64,000 nt of DNA, taken from Brevibacterium sanguinis (lineage in GTDB: Bacteria; Actinomycetota; Actinomycetes; Actinomycetales; Brevibacteriaceae). This document shows positions 28,924 through 38,476 of this stretch, in pieces. The notes beneath the pieces were generated by a model. The model worked only from the letters and a program-made list of their open reading frames with translations, was not told the DNA's origin and ran no database searches. The stretch spans positions 513,024-577,023 of the forward strand of contig NZ_QNSB01000001.1 of assembly GCF_003315415.1 (NCBI RefSeq), in the 5' to 3' direction. The first letter of the stretch is position 1, and every line of letters begins with the position of its first letter. A program made the position numbers and the translations under genes.

Positions 28924-29085
28924 ATGATCAGAACCGATCAGGAAGAAGCGCTCGCGGTCTTCGACTACGGGGACGAATTCGGTCGCGACCGTTTCACAGA
29001 AGAATGGGCGCTCGACGGCCTCACCCTTGGTCTAGCCATTGTCGCTACTCGCCCGCCTGCCGCGACCGCGACCGAGGAGGTGTGA
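28924..29085 (+). CDS. Small 53-residue protein of unknown function
   Basis: ATG 28924 follows a good AAGGAG (28912-28917) at ideal spacing, and the frame ends 2 nt before the GTG start of the amidohydrolase, whose GAGGAGG lies inside this small gene. The product is acidic at the front (EEALAVFDYGDEFGRDRFTE) with an Ala/Pro/Thr-rich tail. No membrane segment or cysteine is seen. It could be a translational coupling peptide, a precursor peptide or a small partner of the permease or amidohydrolase. I know no family for it. Its ribosome site and tight spacing are the main evidence. Confidence 0.5.
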   Translation: MIRTDQEEALAVFDYGDEFGRDRFTEEWALDGLTLGLAIVATRPPAATATEEV

Positions 29086-29087
29086 AC

Positions 29088-30734
29088 GTGCAATCGCCTC
29101 GTGTCCGGGAGATTCTCATCGTCAATGCGGTGGTTCACACCATGAACTCCCGATCTGCCACATGTGACAGTCTGCTGATGCGGGACGGAAAGATCGCCGC
29201 CGTCGGTGACGAACGATCGGTCCGCGCGCATGCGACCGACGATGCCGAAGTCGTGAATGGCGCAGGACGTGCAGTGGTGCCCGGCTTCATCGACGCGCAC
29301 AACCACATGTCGATCGCGGCGTTCGAACCGGTAGCCGTGGACTGCTCGACACCGCCGCTGAGCACCGTGGACGAGGTACTGGAGACCATCGAGGAACACT
29401 GTCGAACCCTGCCGAACGGTCAATGGGTTCGGGGATTCGGATTCAACGCTGCTCGAGTCAGTGAAATGCGCGGTCCGAATCGGTACGAGCTCGATGAGGT
29501 GGCACCGGAGAACCCGTTCTTGCTGATGGAGAGCAACTGCCATGCTGGACACGCGAACAGCGCGGCCCTCACAGCAGTGGGCATCACCGAATGTGCTCCG
29601 GAGCCATGGGGAGGTCAGATCGAGCGAGACAGAAACGGAGTGCCCACCGGTTCCCTCTTCGAGGCCGCCGTCAATTCAGCACTGGCGGCGTCATGGGATG
29701 AGTTCTTCCTCGCCAATCCGGACCAGGCCGTCGATCTCATCGAAGCCAAGGCACGCGAGTACCTCGCCGTGGGCATCACCGCAATCGGTGATGCCTGTGT
29801 CACCACATCTGCCGCTCAGCTGTATCGCACGGTCAATGATGAAGGTCGCCTACCGATCACCGTGCACCAATTGCATGGTGGCGACCAGTTCTTCTCTCAA
29901 CAGGACCTGCGTCGTACCGACATCATCGAGCGCATCCAGGGCAACGAGTCACATCTGCTCCGCGGTGGCGCGATGAAGATCTTCGTGGATCGGGCCTATC
30001 CCGACGGCGCCGCCAGACATCAGCTGCATGATGGGTGCACGACCCACGTGGGAACGCCGTTCTACAGTCCCGCGGAGGTTCGGGACCTGGCTGTCACTGC
30101 GGCCGCCAAAGGCATTGATCTGGCCATTCATGGCATGGGCAACTGTGCTGTCGACAGCGTCATCGGTGCGTACGAAGAAGTTCGGAGAAAGGTGGGCGAT
30201 GACCCAACCCTGAGACTTGAGCATGCCTTCATCGCCGAGAAGGCTCAGGCACCGCGCCTCGCGTCTGCGGGGATCGAACTGGTGGCGAATCCGGGACTGG
30301 CCCATGAGGACGGACTCTTCTTCAATGAATGGCGGGGTCAAGGACAGGAGCACCTGAAGGTTCTTCCGATCCGTTCGATGATCGACGCCGGAGTTCGCGT
30401 CAGCTTCGCCTCGGACCATCCCTGTGGCACCTATTCACCGGCAGAGATCATGTGGGCGTCCGTGGCACGTCAGCATTACACAGGAGCACTGATCGACCCC
30501 GACGAGGCGGTGACTCCGCTGGAGGCTCTGCAGGCTTACACCATCAATCCGGCCCATGCTTCAGGTCGTGCGCATGAAGAGGGAAGCCTCGAAGTCGGCA
30601 AACGTGCCAACGTCCTGATCGTCGACCGCGATCCCCTGTCCTGCACCTCCGAGGAATTGCGTCACCTGCAGGTCGACCTGACATTCGTCGATGGCCGACT
30701 CGTGCACGACCGACTGCGTCCGAGGGCACAGTGA
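29088..30734 (+). CDS. YtcJ-type amidohydrolase (copy 1)
   Basis: A 548-residue metal-dependent amidohydrolase of the YtcJ/amidohydrolase-3 group. PGFIDAHNHMSI has the first metal-binding HxH; ESNCHAGHANSAALTAVGI, AMKIFVDRAYPDGAA, AIHGMGNCAVDSVIGAYEEV and SFASDHPCGTYSP carry the other ligands and the catalytic aspartate. The C-terminus ends in the usual beta-sandwich (GKRANVLIVDRDPLSC). It probably hydrolyses an amide or cyclic amide. GTG 29088 follows GAGGAGG by 7 nt. It is the first of three paralogues within 8 kb. Confidence 0.9.
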   Translation: MQSPRVREILIVNAVVHTMNSRSATCDSLLMRDGKIAAVGDERSVRAHATDDAEVVNGAGRAVVPGFIDAHNHMSIAAFEPVAVDCSTPPLSTVDEVLETIEEHCRTLPNGQWVRGFGFNAARVSEMRGPNRYELDEVAPENPFLLMESNCHAGHANSAALTAVGITECAPEPWGGQIERDRNGVPTGSLFEAAVNSALAASWDEFFLANPDQAVDLIEAKAREYLAVGITAIGDACVTTSAAQLYRTVNDEGRLPITVHQLHGGDQFFSQQDLRRTDIIERIQGNESHLLRGGAMKIFVDRAYPDGAARHQLHDGCTTHVGTPFYSPAEVRDLAVTAAAKGIDLAIHGMGNCAVDSVIGAYEEVRRKVGDDPTLRLEHAFIAEKAQAPRLASAGIELVANPGLAHEDGLFFNEWRGQGQEHLKVLPIRSMIDAGVRVSFASDHPCGTYSPAEIMWASVARQHYTGALIDPDEAVTPLEALQAYTINPAHASGRAHEEGSLEVGKRANVLIVDRDPLSCTSEELRHLQVDLTFVDGRLVHDRLRPRAQ

Positions 30735-30857
30735 TGTGCTGTGTTCGCGCAGCCGCGGAAGCGATGGATTCACGTCGATCCTCGGCTCGATGTCGAGAGC
30801 ATCACCGAATCGCAGAAGTCTCGGAGATCTCATCAGAAATTGACAAAGGAGTCATTG

Positions 30858-32087
30858 ATGTCCGAAACAAGTATGTCAGTCCAGCTGGATCGTGGTGACG
30901 ATCCGAACTCAATGGGTCGGATCGCCCTGATCATGGCATTCGCCTCTCTCGGAGCCCTGCTGCTGCTTGCTGCTCCTATCGTGGCCATTCAATTGCAGCA
31001 GCAGCTGAAGTTCAGTCCGTCTCAGACCGGTGACCTCTTCGCCGTCGAACTCGGCGCGACCGCGCTTGCATCGATCCCAGCGCTGTACTGGGTCAGGAGA
31101 ATCAATCTGCGCAAAGCTGCCCTCTCGCTCGGCCTCATCTATGTCGTCGGAAACGCGATCTCTGTTTTCCTCACGACATTCGAAACGTTGATTGTGGTCC
31201 GCGGTGTCACCTCCTTTGCAGGAGGCTCACTGATGGTGCTGTCGATGATGTTGGCCGCACAGGCTCGGAACCGTGATCGCATGTTCGGTTACTGGACCGT
31301 CGGGCAACTGGCCTTGGGCGCGATCGGGCTGGCGACTCTGCCACTTCTCTTCTCCGCCTTCGGAATCGCAGCCTTCTACCTGTCAATGGGCGTGCTGATG
31401 GCCCTGTCGATACTATTGGTCCGGTACCTGCCGCCTCGGCCCCTGCAATCGCCGACGAACAGGGTTGAGGCACAGACGGCTCCGCCGGTGAATGTCACGA
31501 AAGTGGTGATCGCCTTGGTGGCGTGCCTGCTGTTCTACGTCGGATTGATTTCGGTGTGGACCTTCATGGGAGGGTTTGCCGAGGCAGCCGGCATCGCGCC
31601 GGAGGCCACAAGTCTGTATTTGGCGCTCGCAACGGCAATCGGCGTGGCGACACCGATTGCGGCGATCTCCGTGGGCGGCGCGCTCAACCGCAGAGTCGTT
31701 CTTGTCGGAGGCTACGGGGTGATGGTCATCGGCGTCGCGCTGCTGGTGAACGTGGAAGGTGCGGTCCGATTTGTCATCTGTGCCCTTGCCATCAAGGCGG
31801 CGTGGGGATGGGTTCTGCCTTTTCTCATGTCGACCCTGGGAGATCTGGACCCGCTTGGCAGAGCCTCCAATCTGGCCAACCTGGGAATTGCCGGCGGTCT
31901 GGCAATCGGACCATTTGTCGCGGGCCGAATCGTGGAGGCCACGGGAGGGTTCAACGCTTTGATTTTCCTGGCGCTTCCGACGATCGTCGCCTCGCTTGTC
32001 TTGATCGTTCTGTCACAGCCACGTCGGAGCAAGCCGGATTCCGTGGCTGACAGCACTCGAATGGCAAGACCGTCGAACATTACCTGA
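30858..32087 (+). CDS. MFS transporter
   Basis: A 409-residue major facilitator protein with about 12 membrane segments. TM1 is LIMAFASLGALLLLAAPIVA. The segment after the TM2-3 loop reads ALYWVRRINLRKAALSLGLI. Both halves have the usual Gly/Ala-rich packing. The substrate is unknown, and the position between two amidohydrolase copies suggests uptake or export of their substrate or product. ATG 30858 is behind AAAGGAG; upstream in-frame codons reach 30741 but have no site. Confidence 0.85.
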   Translation: MSETSMSVQLDRGDDPNSMGRIALIMAFASLGALLLLAAPIVAIQLQQQLKFSPSQTGDLFAVELGATALASIPALYWVRRINLRKAALSLGLIYVVGNAISVFLTTFETLIVVRGVTSFAGGSLMVLSMMLAAQARNRDRMFGYWTVGQLALGAIGLATLPLLFSAFGIAAFYLSMGVLMALSILLVRYLPPRPLQSPTNRVEAQTAPPVNVTKVVIALVACLLFYVGLISVWTFMGGFAEAAGIAPEATSLYLALATAIGVATPIAAISVGGALNRRVVLVGGYGVMVIGVALLVNVEGAVRFVICALAIKAAWGWVLPFLMSTLGDLDPLGRASNLANLGIAGGLAIGPFVAGRIVEATGGFNALIFLALPTIVASLVLIVLSQPRRSKPDSVADSTRMARPSNIT

Positions 32088-32264
32088 TCGAAGAACCTTC
32101 TAGGGCGATTGCCGAAAGGCGATCACGAGCCAAAGGGTCGAATGCCGTTCTCCAGAACCATCGGCTCAAAGGTCGATCCGTATAGGGATTCATTGCGTAT
32201 GAGCAGTCTATTCGAATCGAAACAGGCAGAAACAGTCGACTTGTGAGTATCTTGAGGACTTGGA

Positions 32265-33941
32265 ATGCACAACGAGAATGAACTATTGATCAGGAATGCG
32301 CTCATTCGCACCATGGATTCGAGCGATTCGGTTCACGAAGCGGTGCTCGTTCGTGACGGAAGGATCGCCGCCGTCGGCGCCGAGGGGACGGTCCGTTCCA
32401 TCGGGAGCCCAGGGGTAGTCGAATTCGATGCCGATGGCCGCACAGTGGTGCCCGGGTTCATCGATGCTCACAATCACCTCAGCGATGTTGCTCTCAAATC
32501 GAAGTCCGTGGATTGTGGCACTCCTCCTTTGGAAACAGTCGATGAAGTCCTCTCGGTTGTCGAGCGGTACTGTGCCACGCTTCCGGCAGGCCGATGGGTG
32601 CGTGGAGTCGGCTTCCATTTCCTCAAGGTCCGAGAACAGCGCGGGCCGACACGGTGGGAACTCGATGAGGTGGCACCGGACAATCCACTGCTCATCAAGG
32701 ACAACAGCGGACATGCGTCTTATGTCAACAGTGCAGCATTGCTCGCGAGTGGCCTGGACGAATGCACTCCTAACCCATGGGGCGGGCACATCGACCGCGA
32801 CTCGCGAGGTCGACTGACGGGCACGCTCTATGAAGCTGCGACCAATTGGGTCAATACTGATTTGATGCTCGATTATGCCCGGAACGACCGGATCGCCGTC
32901 ATCGAGTTGATCTCAGCCAAAGCGTCTGAGTACCTCACCCTCGGAATCACTGGGATCGGAGATGCATGCGTCACTCCATTGATCTCTGAGCTCTACTCTG
33001 AAGCAGCGGAGATGAAGATGTTGCCGCTCACCGTGCAGCAGTTGCATGCCAGCGACCATTACTTCTCCCAACAGACCTTTCGGCGTGGTGATGTCGTCGA
33101 TTGAATCCTGTCTCCGCAGAGTCACATGTTGCGAGGCGGCACCATGAAGGTCTTCGTTGACCGAGCGTACCCGGCCGGCGCCGCCCGTCATCATGTGAGT
33201 CAAGGATGCTCTCATCATGTGGGTCAGAACTATTACAGTCGCCGCGAGGTTGCTGAACTGGTCTCAGATGCTGGCAAGTTCGGTGTCGACCTCGCGATGC
33301 ATGCCATGGGCGATTGCGCTGTTGACATGGTTCTGGATGCCTTCGAGTCGACCCGCCGTCAGCAGGGTGACGAGGGAATTCTGCGGGTCGAACATGCGTT
33401 CGTCAGTCGCCCGGGCCAGGGCAAGCGCATGGCATCGCTCGGTGTCGATCTGGTGGCTAACCCCGGGCTAGGGATGAATGATTCCCCTCTCTTCTCGGCG
33501 TGGCGAGGTTCGGACCAACCTCACCTGAAGGTCCTGCCCCTGAAAAGCATGATCGACGCCGGAGCACGCGTCAGTTTCGCCTCCGATCATCCATGCGGGG
33601 TTGTTTCGCCAGCGGAGATCATGTGGGCTGCCCGCATGCGCCGCAACGCGGACGGAGAACTGTTCGATCCTGATGAGGCCGTCAGCGGAATCGAAGCACT
33701 GAGGGCGTACACCATCAACCCGGCATTGGCGTCAGGAAGAGGTAGCGAAGAAGGAAGCATCGAAGTCGGTAAACGCGCGAACATCCTCGTGCTTGATCGG
33801 GATCCTGTCACCTGTCCTGCCGATGAATTGCGTGACCTGATGGTGGAACGGACTTACGTCGATGGTCGGCTCGTTCACAACCGTCTTCCCGAATCCACGG
33901 CCCACGGGAAGGCACCTCATTCCGGCGCGAGCCGACCCTGA
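32265..33941 (+). pseudogene. YtcJ-type amidohydrolase (copy 2), interrupted by in-frame TGA
   Basis: The reading frame starts at ATG 32265 behind GAGG and runs in one frame to 33941, but TGA at 33102-33104 cuts it. Before it: PGFIDAHNHLSD, SGHASYVNSAALLASGL. After it, in the same frame: TMKVFVDRAYPAGAARHHVS, AMHAMGDCAVDMVLDAFEST, SFASDHPCGVVSP. Copies 1 and 3 have arginine at the aligned place (IIER-IQG and LLDR-INA), so a single CGA to TGA change explains the stop. Both halves keep normal codons, so the change is recent, or is a sequencing error or strain variant. ATG 33126 has no ribosome site for a separate second half. Confidence 0.85.
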
Positions 33942-33965
33942 CTCGATTCTCGGGAGCGCCCGCGA

Positions 33966-35255
33966 CTACCCGTCGTGCCATGTCTCAACGTGGGTGCGAT
34001 GGGTGGTGAGCAGCGATTCGGGAGTATAGAACGTGTCGTAGAAGCTGACATCGATGTGCTGAGCCTGCAGATACACCGAGGTGAGGACGGGTGGGAAGGT
34101 TCCCGGGTAGCCCCCGTACCGCGTCATCAGCCCGTTCAGGACGCTCACGAAGTACGCCATGGTCGCCTCGTCGTAGCGCTCGACTCGTGTCTTGATCGCC
34201 GCGTTGTCTTGGTAGGGACCCTGTGACGTGGAGCGGTACAGGCCCCCGTCGCCGAACTTGCGGGCGACGAATCGCTCAACCGCCTCGGCGGGGCCGCTGG
34301 TGAACGGTGGAACGAGTGTTTCGAAGCAGCCCGGCAGTCCCACCGGGTCCGGCATGCCTCCGTCGGCGCGCTCCCGGAACTCGAAGCCGAATCCGGGAAT
34401 GCCCTCGTTCCTATGGGCCCCGAGCAATGCGTTGGAATCCATTCCGCCGAACAGCCAACCGCCGAGGCCCATCGCCTGGAGCATGAGCTGCGCGTTGTAG
34501 GCGATCAGACCGGCTTCGACCGTTCCCTGTTGGAAGACGAGCCGTTCGAACGCCTCGACGGGGAAGGCGGCCTCGGTCGCGAGAGTCCCTCGACGGATCA
34601 GTTCGCGCGGTTCGCCGATGGGCTCATCGGCTGTCGCATCCCAGAGGATGGCACCCTCACCAGTGAAGATGCTCAGGAAGTTGAGAAGGTGCTCCGACAT
34701 GTCGACGATGGGAACGACCAGCGTGCTTCCCGGTTGCAGGGCACACCATCGATTATGAGCCGATACGAACGGGGCGGCCGTCGGCAGACTGAGACGTTCC
34801 GCGGAGATCTTCTTCAAGGTCCCGGCGGACAGCTTCACCACTTCGTCGACCGACTGAGCCCGAGCCGCAGCCTCGATCATGTCCGCCGAGGCGTCTCTGG
34901 TCTGGGAGATGTAGAGGCCGGAATCGTCGGCGATCAGAACCTCGGCGCTCTCGGCTCCGGCCGCGCTGGGGGAAGTGCGGCCAGCGTGGCGAATCGGATA
35001 GTTCGCAGCCCGATCGGACGGACCGGACGAGGTGTGAGGGATTCCGAGATTCCATCCGGTGACGCCGACAGAGGCGAAGACGAGGAGCGCACGTTCCGTT
35101 TCGGAAAGGGGAAACGGCTCGAGCTGCGAGGAGTACTTGAGCGGACCGTCGGGGATGGTCATGCCGGTGCCGAAACGTCGAGAGCGTCGCCCGCGCAGTG
35201 CGTCGATAAGGGAGAACTCACTCACCGGATTCGGAATGGTCTGTCGCTCGGTCAT
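33966..35255 (-). CDS. Nitroreductase-like protein
   Basis: A 429-residue protein beginning SLIDALRGRRSRRFG, which resembles the FMN-binding arginine cluster of nitroreductases (RRSxRxF). A later stretch, TVEAGLIAYNAQLMLQAMGL, is like the helix of that fold. It is about twice the length of a standard nitroreductase, so it may be a two-domain or internally duplicated member. No other motif allows a firm assignment. It overlaps the YdhR-like gene by 4 nt (ATGA), so the two are translationally coupled. Confidence 0.55.
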   Translation of the reverse strand: MTERQTIPNPVSEFSLIDALRGRRSRRFGTGMTIPDGPLKYSSQLEPFPLSETERALLVFASVGVTGWNLGIPHTSSGPSDRAANYPIRHAGRTSPSAAGAESAEVLIADDSGLYISQTRDASADMIEAAARAQSVDEVVKLSAGTLKKISAERLSLPTAAPFVSAHNRWCALQPGSTLVVPIVDMSEHLLNFLSIFTGEGAILWDATADEPIGEPRELIRRGTLATEAAFPVEAFERLVFQQGTVEAGLIAYNAQLMLQAMGLGGWLFGGMDSNALLGAHRNEGIPGFGFEFRERADGGMPDPVGLPGCFETLVPPFTSGPAEAVERFVARKFGDGGLYRSTSQGPYQDNAAIKTRVERYDEATMAYFVSVLNGLMTRYGGYPGTFPPVLTSVYLQAQHIDVSFYDTFYTPESLLTTHRTHVETWHDG

Positions 35256-35578
35256 CGGAGACTTGCCTCCGAGATCGGGCCACGGGTAATCGCCGAAAGT
35301 TCACGATCGACCTCGTAGTAGCTCGTCGAGATGTCGGAGACCCCAGGATTGGACCCCAGCGATTCTCTCAATGGTCCCTCACCCCAGGCTCGAGCATGCT
35401 CCTCCGTGTCGAACAGGTAGTAGCTGACCGCTCGGCGCGCCTCGTCGTCGAATGCCCAGATTTTCCAGAGCAGACCTGGCACGTTCGCTATCTTGGTCGC
35501 TGCTGCTCGCATTCGCTCGGCCTGTCCGTGGTCCTCACTGGACAGTTCCCGGCGGTAGTCGACCTGCAGGATCTTCAT
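35252..35578 (-). CDS. YdhR-like dimeric alpha/beta-barrel (putative monooxygenase)
   Basis: A 108-residue protein. MKILQVDYRRELSSEDH at the front, GLLWKIWAFDDEARRAVSYY in the middle and LFDTEEHARAWGEG fit the YdhR/ABM-like ferredoxin-fold barrels that act on aromatic or quinone-type molecules or as monooxygenase helpers. It is the first gene of a pair with the nitroreductase-like protein, which fits a flavin or redox couple, but the reaction is unknown. Confidence 0.75.
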   Translation of the reverse strand: MKILQVDYRRELSSEDHGQAERMRAAATKIANVPGLLWKIWAFDDEARRAVSYYLFDTEEHARAWGEGPLRESLGSNPGVSDISTSYYEVDRELSAITRGPISEASLR

Positions 35579-35649
35579 GGTGTCTCCATTCGTTGTATGA
35601 ATCGTGTGCTGATGGACGGTGTTCGTGAGACTGACCCACTATTAAGAGG

Positions 35650-37269
35650 TCAGGACGAGTGGTGGACCAGTTGACCGTCAACGTAGGTGCGGTCGACCAC
35701 GAGATCACGCAGCATGTCTGCGGAGCAGGTGAACGGGTCCCGGTCGACAACGATGAAGTTCGCTCGTTTTCCGACCTCCAGGGTGCCTTCCTCATCTGCT
35801 CGATCAGACGCTAATGCGGCGTTGCACGTGTAGGCTCGAACAGCCTCCTCGACGGTGACTGCCTCCTCCGGATCGATCTGAGCTCCTGAGAGATGGCCGC
35901 GATCGATCGCAGTTGCCATGATCCGCGCCGGGGAGAAGTCGCCCGCGGGGTGGTCCGAGGCAAAACTGACCCGAACGCCGCGATCGATCATCGTCCGCAC
36001 TGGCAGTACCTTCAAATGCGGCTGATCGTTACCGCGCCATCCGACGAACTGATCGCCGACGTTGTGTGCGAGCCCGGGATTGGCGACTAGGTCGACTCCC
36101 AGCTCAGACATTCTGTCGGCCTGTTCGGCACCGGCCACGAAGGCGTGCTCAAGTCTCAGGACGATGTTCGATCCCACGGATCGTCGAACTTCTGCGTAGG
36201 CGTCTAGCACCATGTCGATCGCGCAGTCGCCCATTGCATGAACGACGGGATTGATGCCGAGTTCAGCTGCCTGACTGATCACCGTTCGCAGATCTCGCTC
36301 ACTGTAGAAGTTCGTGCCCACATGTTTCACGCATCCGTCGTGGACGTGATGAATGGCAGCGCCGTCCGGATATGCGCGATCGACCCAGATCTTCACCGCA
36401 CCATTGCGCAGGGATCCGGCGGCACCGGCATTGATTCGATCCAGGAGCTCGGTGTGCCGCAGATCGGGGCGATCGAACAGGAAGTCACCGGCGTGAATCT
36501 GCTGGACGGTGAGCGGCAGACGGCCCTCGCGATCAGCTCTGCGATACAACTCTGCCCCGGTAGGGGTCACCCCCGCGTCGCTGATGCCCGTCAATCCCAC
36601 GGCGAGGTAGTCCTTCGCCTTCTGCTCGAGAAGTCGAGTTGCTCGATCCCAATCGCGCTGCGCAAAGTCCTCCCAGGAAACCGAGTTCAACAAGCCGGCC
36701 ACGGTTCCGGTCACCGTGCCCGAAGGCTGCCCCTGACCATCCATTTCGATGCTCCCGCCCCATGGGTTCGGGGTGCACTCCGAGATTCGCATTTCCTCGA
36801 ACGCCAGACTGTTCGCATAACCCGCGTGTCCACTCACGTCCACCAGGAAGAACGGATGATGGGGAGCCGCGGCATCGAGTTCCTTTCGAGTCGGGTTGCG
36901 TCTCTCCCGGATCTTGGAGCCGTCGAAGCCGAAGCCCGTGATCCACTGTCCCCGCATCGCTCCCTCGCAATGCGTCGAAATCACCTGGAGAACCTCGTCA
37001 AGGGTGCCGAGCGGGGGTGTCATGCAATTCACCGAAGCCGGCGCGAACGCGGCGAAGCTCATATGATTGTGTGCGTCGATGAATCCCGGGAGGACGGTGC
37101 GTCCACCGACATCAACGACCTCAGCGTGGGGTCCCAAAGCCGCCATCTCGTCCTCAGTGCCGAGTGCGACGACCCTGCCGCTGCGGACCAGCATTGCCGA
37201 GTGCACTGAGTTCTCGACATCGATCGGACGTATGCGGGCACCTGTGACAAGCAACTCAGAATCAGACAT
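35650..37269 (-). CDS. YtcJ-type amidohydrolase (copy 3)
   Basis: A 539-residue paralogue of copies 1 and 2. PGFIDAHNHMSFAAF, VDVSGHAGYANSLAF, AVKIWVDRAYPDGAA, VVHAMGDCAIDMVLDAYAEV and SFASDHPAGDFSP are all present, so the active site is intact. ATG 37269 opens the conserved MSDSELLVTGARIRP; an upstream frame to 37434 has no similarity. The ribosome site is weak. It reads away from the AraC gene, its likely regulator, and is followed by the YdhR-like gene after 71 nt. Confidence 0.9.
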   Translation of the reverse strand: MSDSELLVTGARIRPIDVENSVHSAMLVRSGRVVALGTEDEMAALGPHAEVVDVGGRTVLPGFIDAHNHMSFAAFAPASVNCMTPPLGTLDEVLQVISTHCEGAMRGQWITGFGFDGSKIRERRNPTRKELDAAAPHHPFFLVDVSGHAGYANSLAFEEMRISECTPNPWGGSIEMDGQGQPSGTVTGTVAGLLNSVSWEDFAQRDWDRATRLLEQKAKDYLAVGLTGISDAGVTPTGAELYRRADREGRLPLTVQQIHAGDFLFDRPDLRHTELLDRINAGAAGSLRNGAVKIWVDRAYPDGAAIHHVHDGCVKHVGTNFYSERDLRTVISQAAELGINPVVHAMGDCAIDMVLDAYAEVRRSVGSNIVLRLEHAFVAGAEQADRMSELGVDLVANPGLAHNVGDQFVGWRGNDQPHLKVLPVRTMIDRGVRVSFASDHPAGDFSPARIMATAIDRGHLSGAQIDPEEAVTVEEAVRAYTCNAALASDRADEEGTLEVGKRANFIVVDRDPFTCSADMLRDLVVDRTYVDGQLVHHSS

Positions 37270-37392
37270 GGAACCAAGGTATGAACCATCGGGGGAGTCC
37301 GCGATGACGATTTCTGCCAGGCCCCCGACGAATCCTGACTGACCTACACTGGACTCGATTGCGCACTGCCGGAACAGGGCGAGGAGGCTCAT

Positions 37393-38313
37393 GTGTTCGA
37401 GTTTGCAACCGAGGACATCGGTGCTTGGGAACATGTCGCTCGACGTGTGGCTGCAGTGCGATGTGATCCGCTCGGGAACATTTTCTCGGGAGGTTTGAAA
37501 ACTCGCACCTTGACAGATGACGTCTCTGTCTCCTTCATCCGTACCTCACCGCTGAGGATCTCTCACATCGGGAATCGGAACCAGTCGCCAATGAGCGACC
37601 GATTACTTCTGTCCATGCAGGCCGCCGGATCGGCTACAGTCATCCAGCATGGGCGTTCGATCCGTATCAGCTCGGATATGGCGGCACTCAACGAGACGCG
37701 TTCCAATTTCGCCGTCGAACCGTCCTCCGGGGAACAGCGCTTGCTGGTTCTCAGTGTCCCCCGAGACCGAGTGACATTCAGTGATCGTGAGATCGCGGAT
37801 GTCTGTGCGAGTCCTCTGGATCGGAGGACGCCGAGCTTCAACGCGCTCTCCGGATTCCTGTCAGGCCTGTTCCGCGATGGCGTTGCCGCATCGCCGACCG
37901 AGCAGATCGGCCTTGCCGAGGCGGCAGTCCTCCTTCTCTCCGCGATCCTCAGCAGTACGACCGGGTCCGCTCCGTCAGACACCTCACTTCTCCACGTGCT
38001 GCTCCAATACGTGCACCGCCATCTCGGAGACCCGGCATTGTCCGTCGCGACCATGGCAGAAGCGAACTTCGTGTCCGTCCGTCAGGTCCATCGAGTGTTC
38101 GCCGGATATGGAGTGCCGCCTGCTGTCTACATTCGCCGACTCCGGCTGAGTCGAGCATCGAATATGCTCCTTCGTCGGCAATATACGAATATGACGATCG
38201 CCGGGATCGCTGATGCATGCGGATACTCTGACCCGGTGGTCTTTTCCCGCGCCTTCGCCCGGGAGTACGGCGTGCCGCCTTCGCAATGGAACTGCGAGCG
38301 CAAGTCCTGCTGA
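37393..38313 (+). CDS. AraC-family transcriptional regulator
   Basis: A 306-residue regulator with an AraC-binding-like sensor in front and a C-terminal double HTH: LSVATMAEANFVSVRQVHRV, then the signature helix IAGIADACGYSDPVVFSRAF. Start GTG 37393 behind GAGGAGG (37381-37387). It is divergent from amidohydrolase copy 3 over 123 nt and probably activates it. TACACT at 37345-37350 is a possible -10 for this gene. Confidence 0.92.
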   Translation: MFEFATEDIGAWEHVARRVAAVRCDPLGNIFSGGLKTRTLTDDVSVSFIRTSPLRISHIGNRNQSPMSDRLLLSMQAAGSATVIQHGRSIRISSDMAALNETRSNFAVEPSSGEQRLLVLSVPRDRVTFSDREIADVCASPLDRRTPSFNALSGFLSGLFRDGVAASPTEQIGLAEAAVLLLSAILSSTTGSAPSDTSLLHVLLQYVHRHLGDPALSVATMAEANFVSVRQVHRVFAGYGVPPAVYIRRLRLSRASNMLLRRQYTNMTIAGIADACGYSDPVVFSRAFAREYGVPPSQWNCERKSC

Positions 38314-38476
38314 GGAATTTGCCGACGAGATGTGACGAGGGCCGTCGACCCGGTGGGAAACTCCTCTATTCTGGTTCCCACGTCAGTGGTCTGGGGTTCC
38401 TTCCCTCCGTTCCTGCAATGAGACTCCGCGTTCCGGCCGGTTTGTGTTCGCCAGAACAACGGCGGTCTTCGGAATG

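Noticed and set aside
28246..29085. 279-codon plus-strand frame overlapping the APC permease end
   Set aside because: Everything before 28924 is a shadow of the permease gene; only the last 53 codons have their own ribosome site and were kept.
32088..32264. Short frames in the gap between the MFS gene and amidohydrolase copy 2 (for example a 15-codon ATG frame ending near 32228)
   Set aside because: Very short, no ribosome site and no similarity to the 53-residue small gene upstream of copy 1.
33126..33941. Second half of amidohydrolase copy 2 as an independent gene
   Set aside because: ATG 33126 has no ribosome site, and the piece lacks the N-terminal metal-binding HxH needed for activity.
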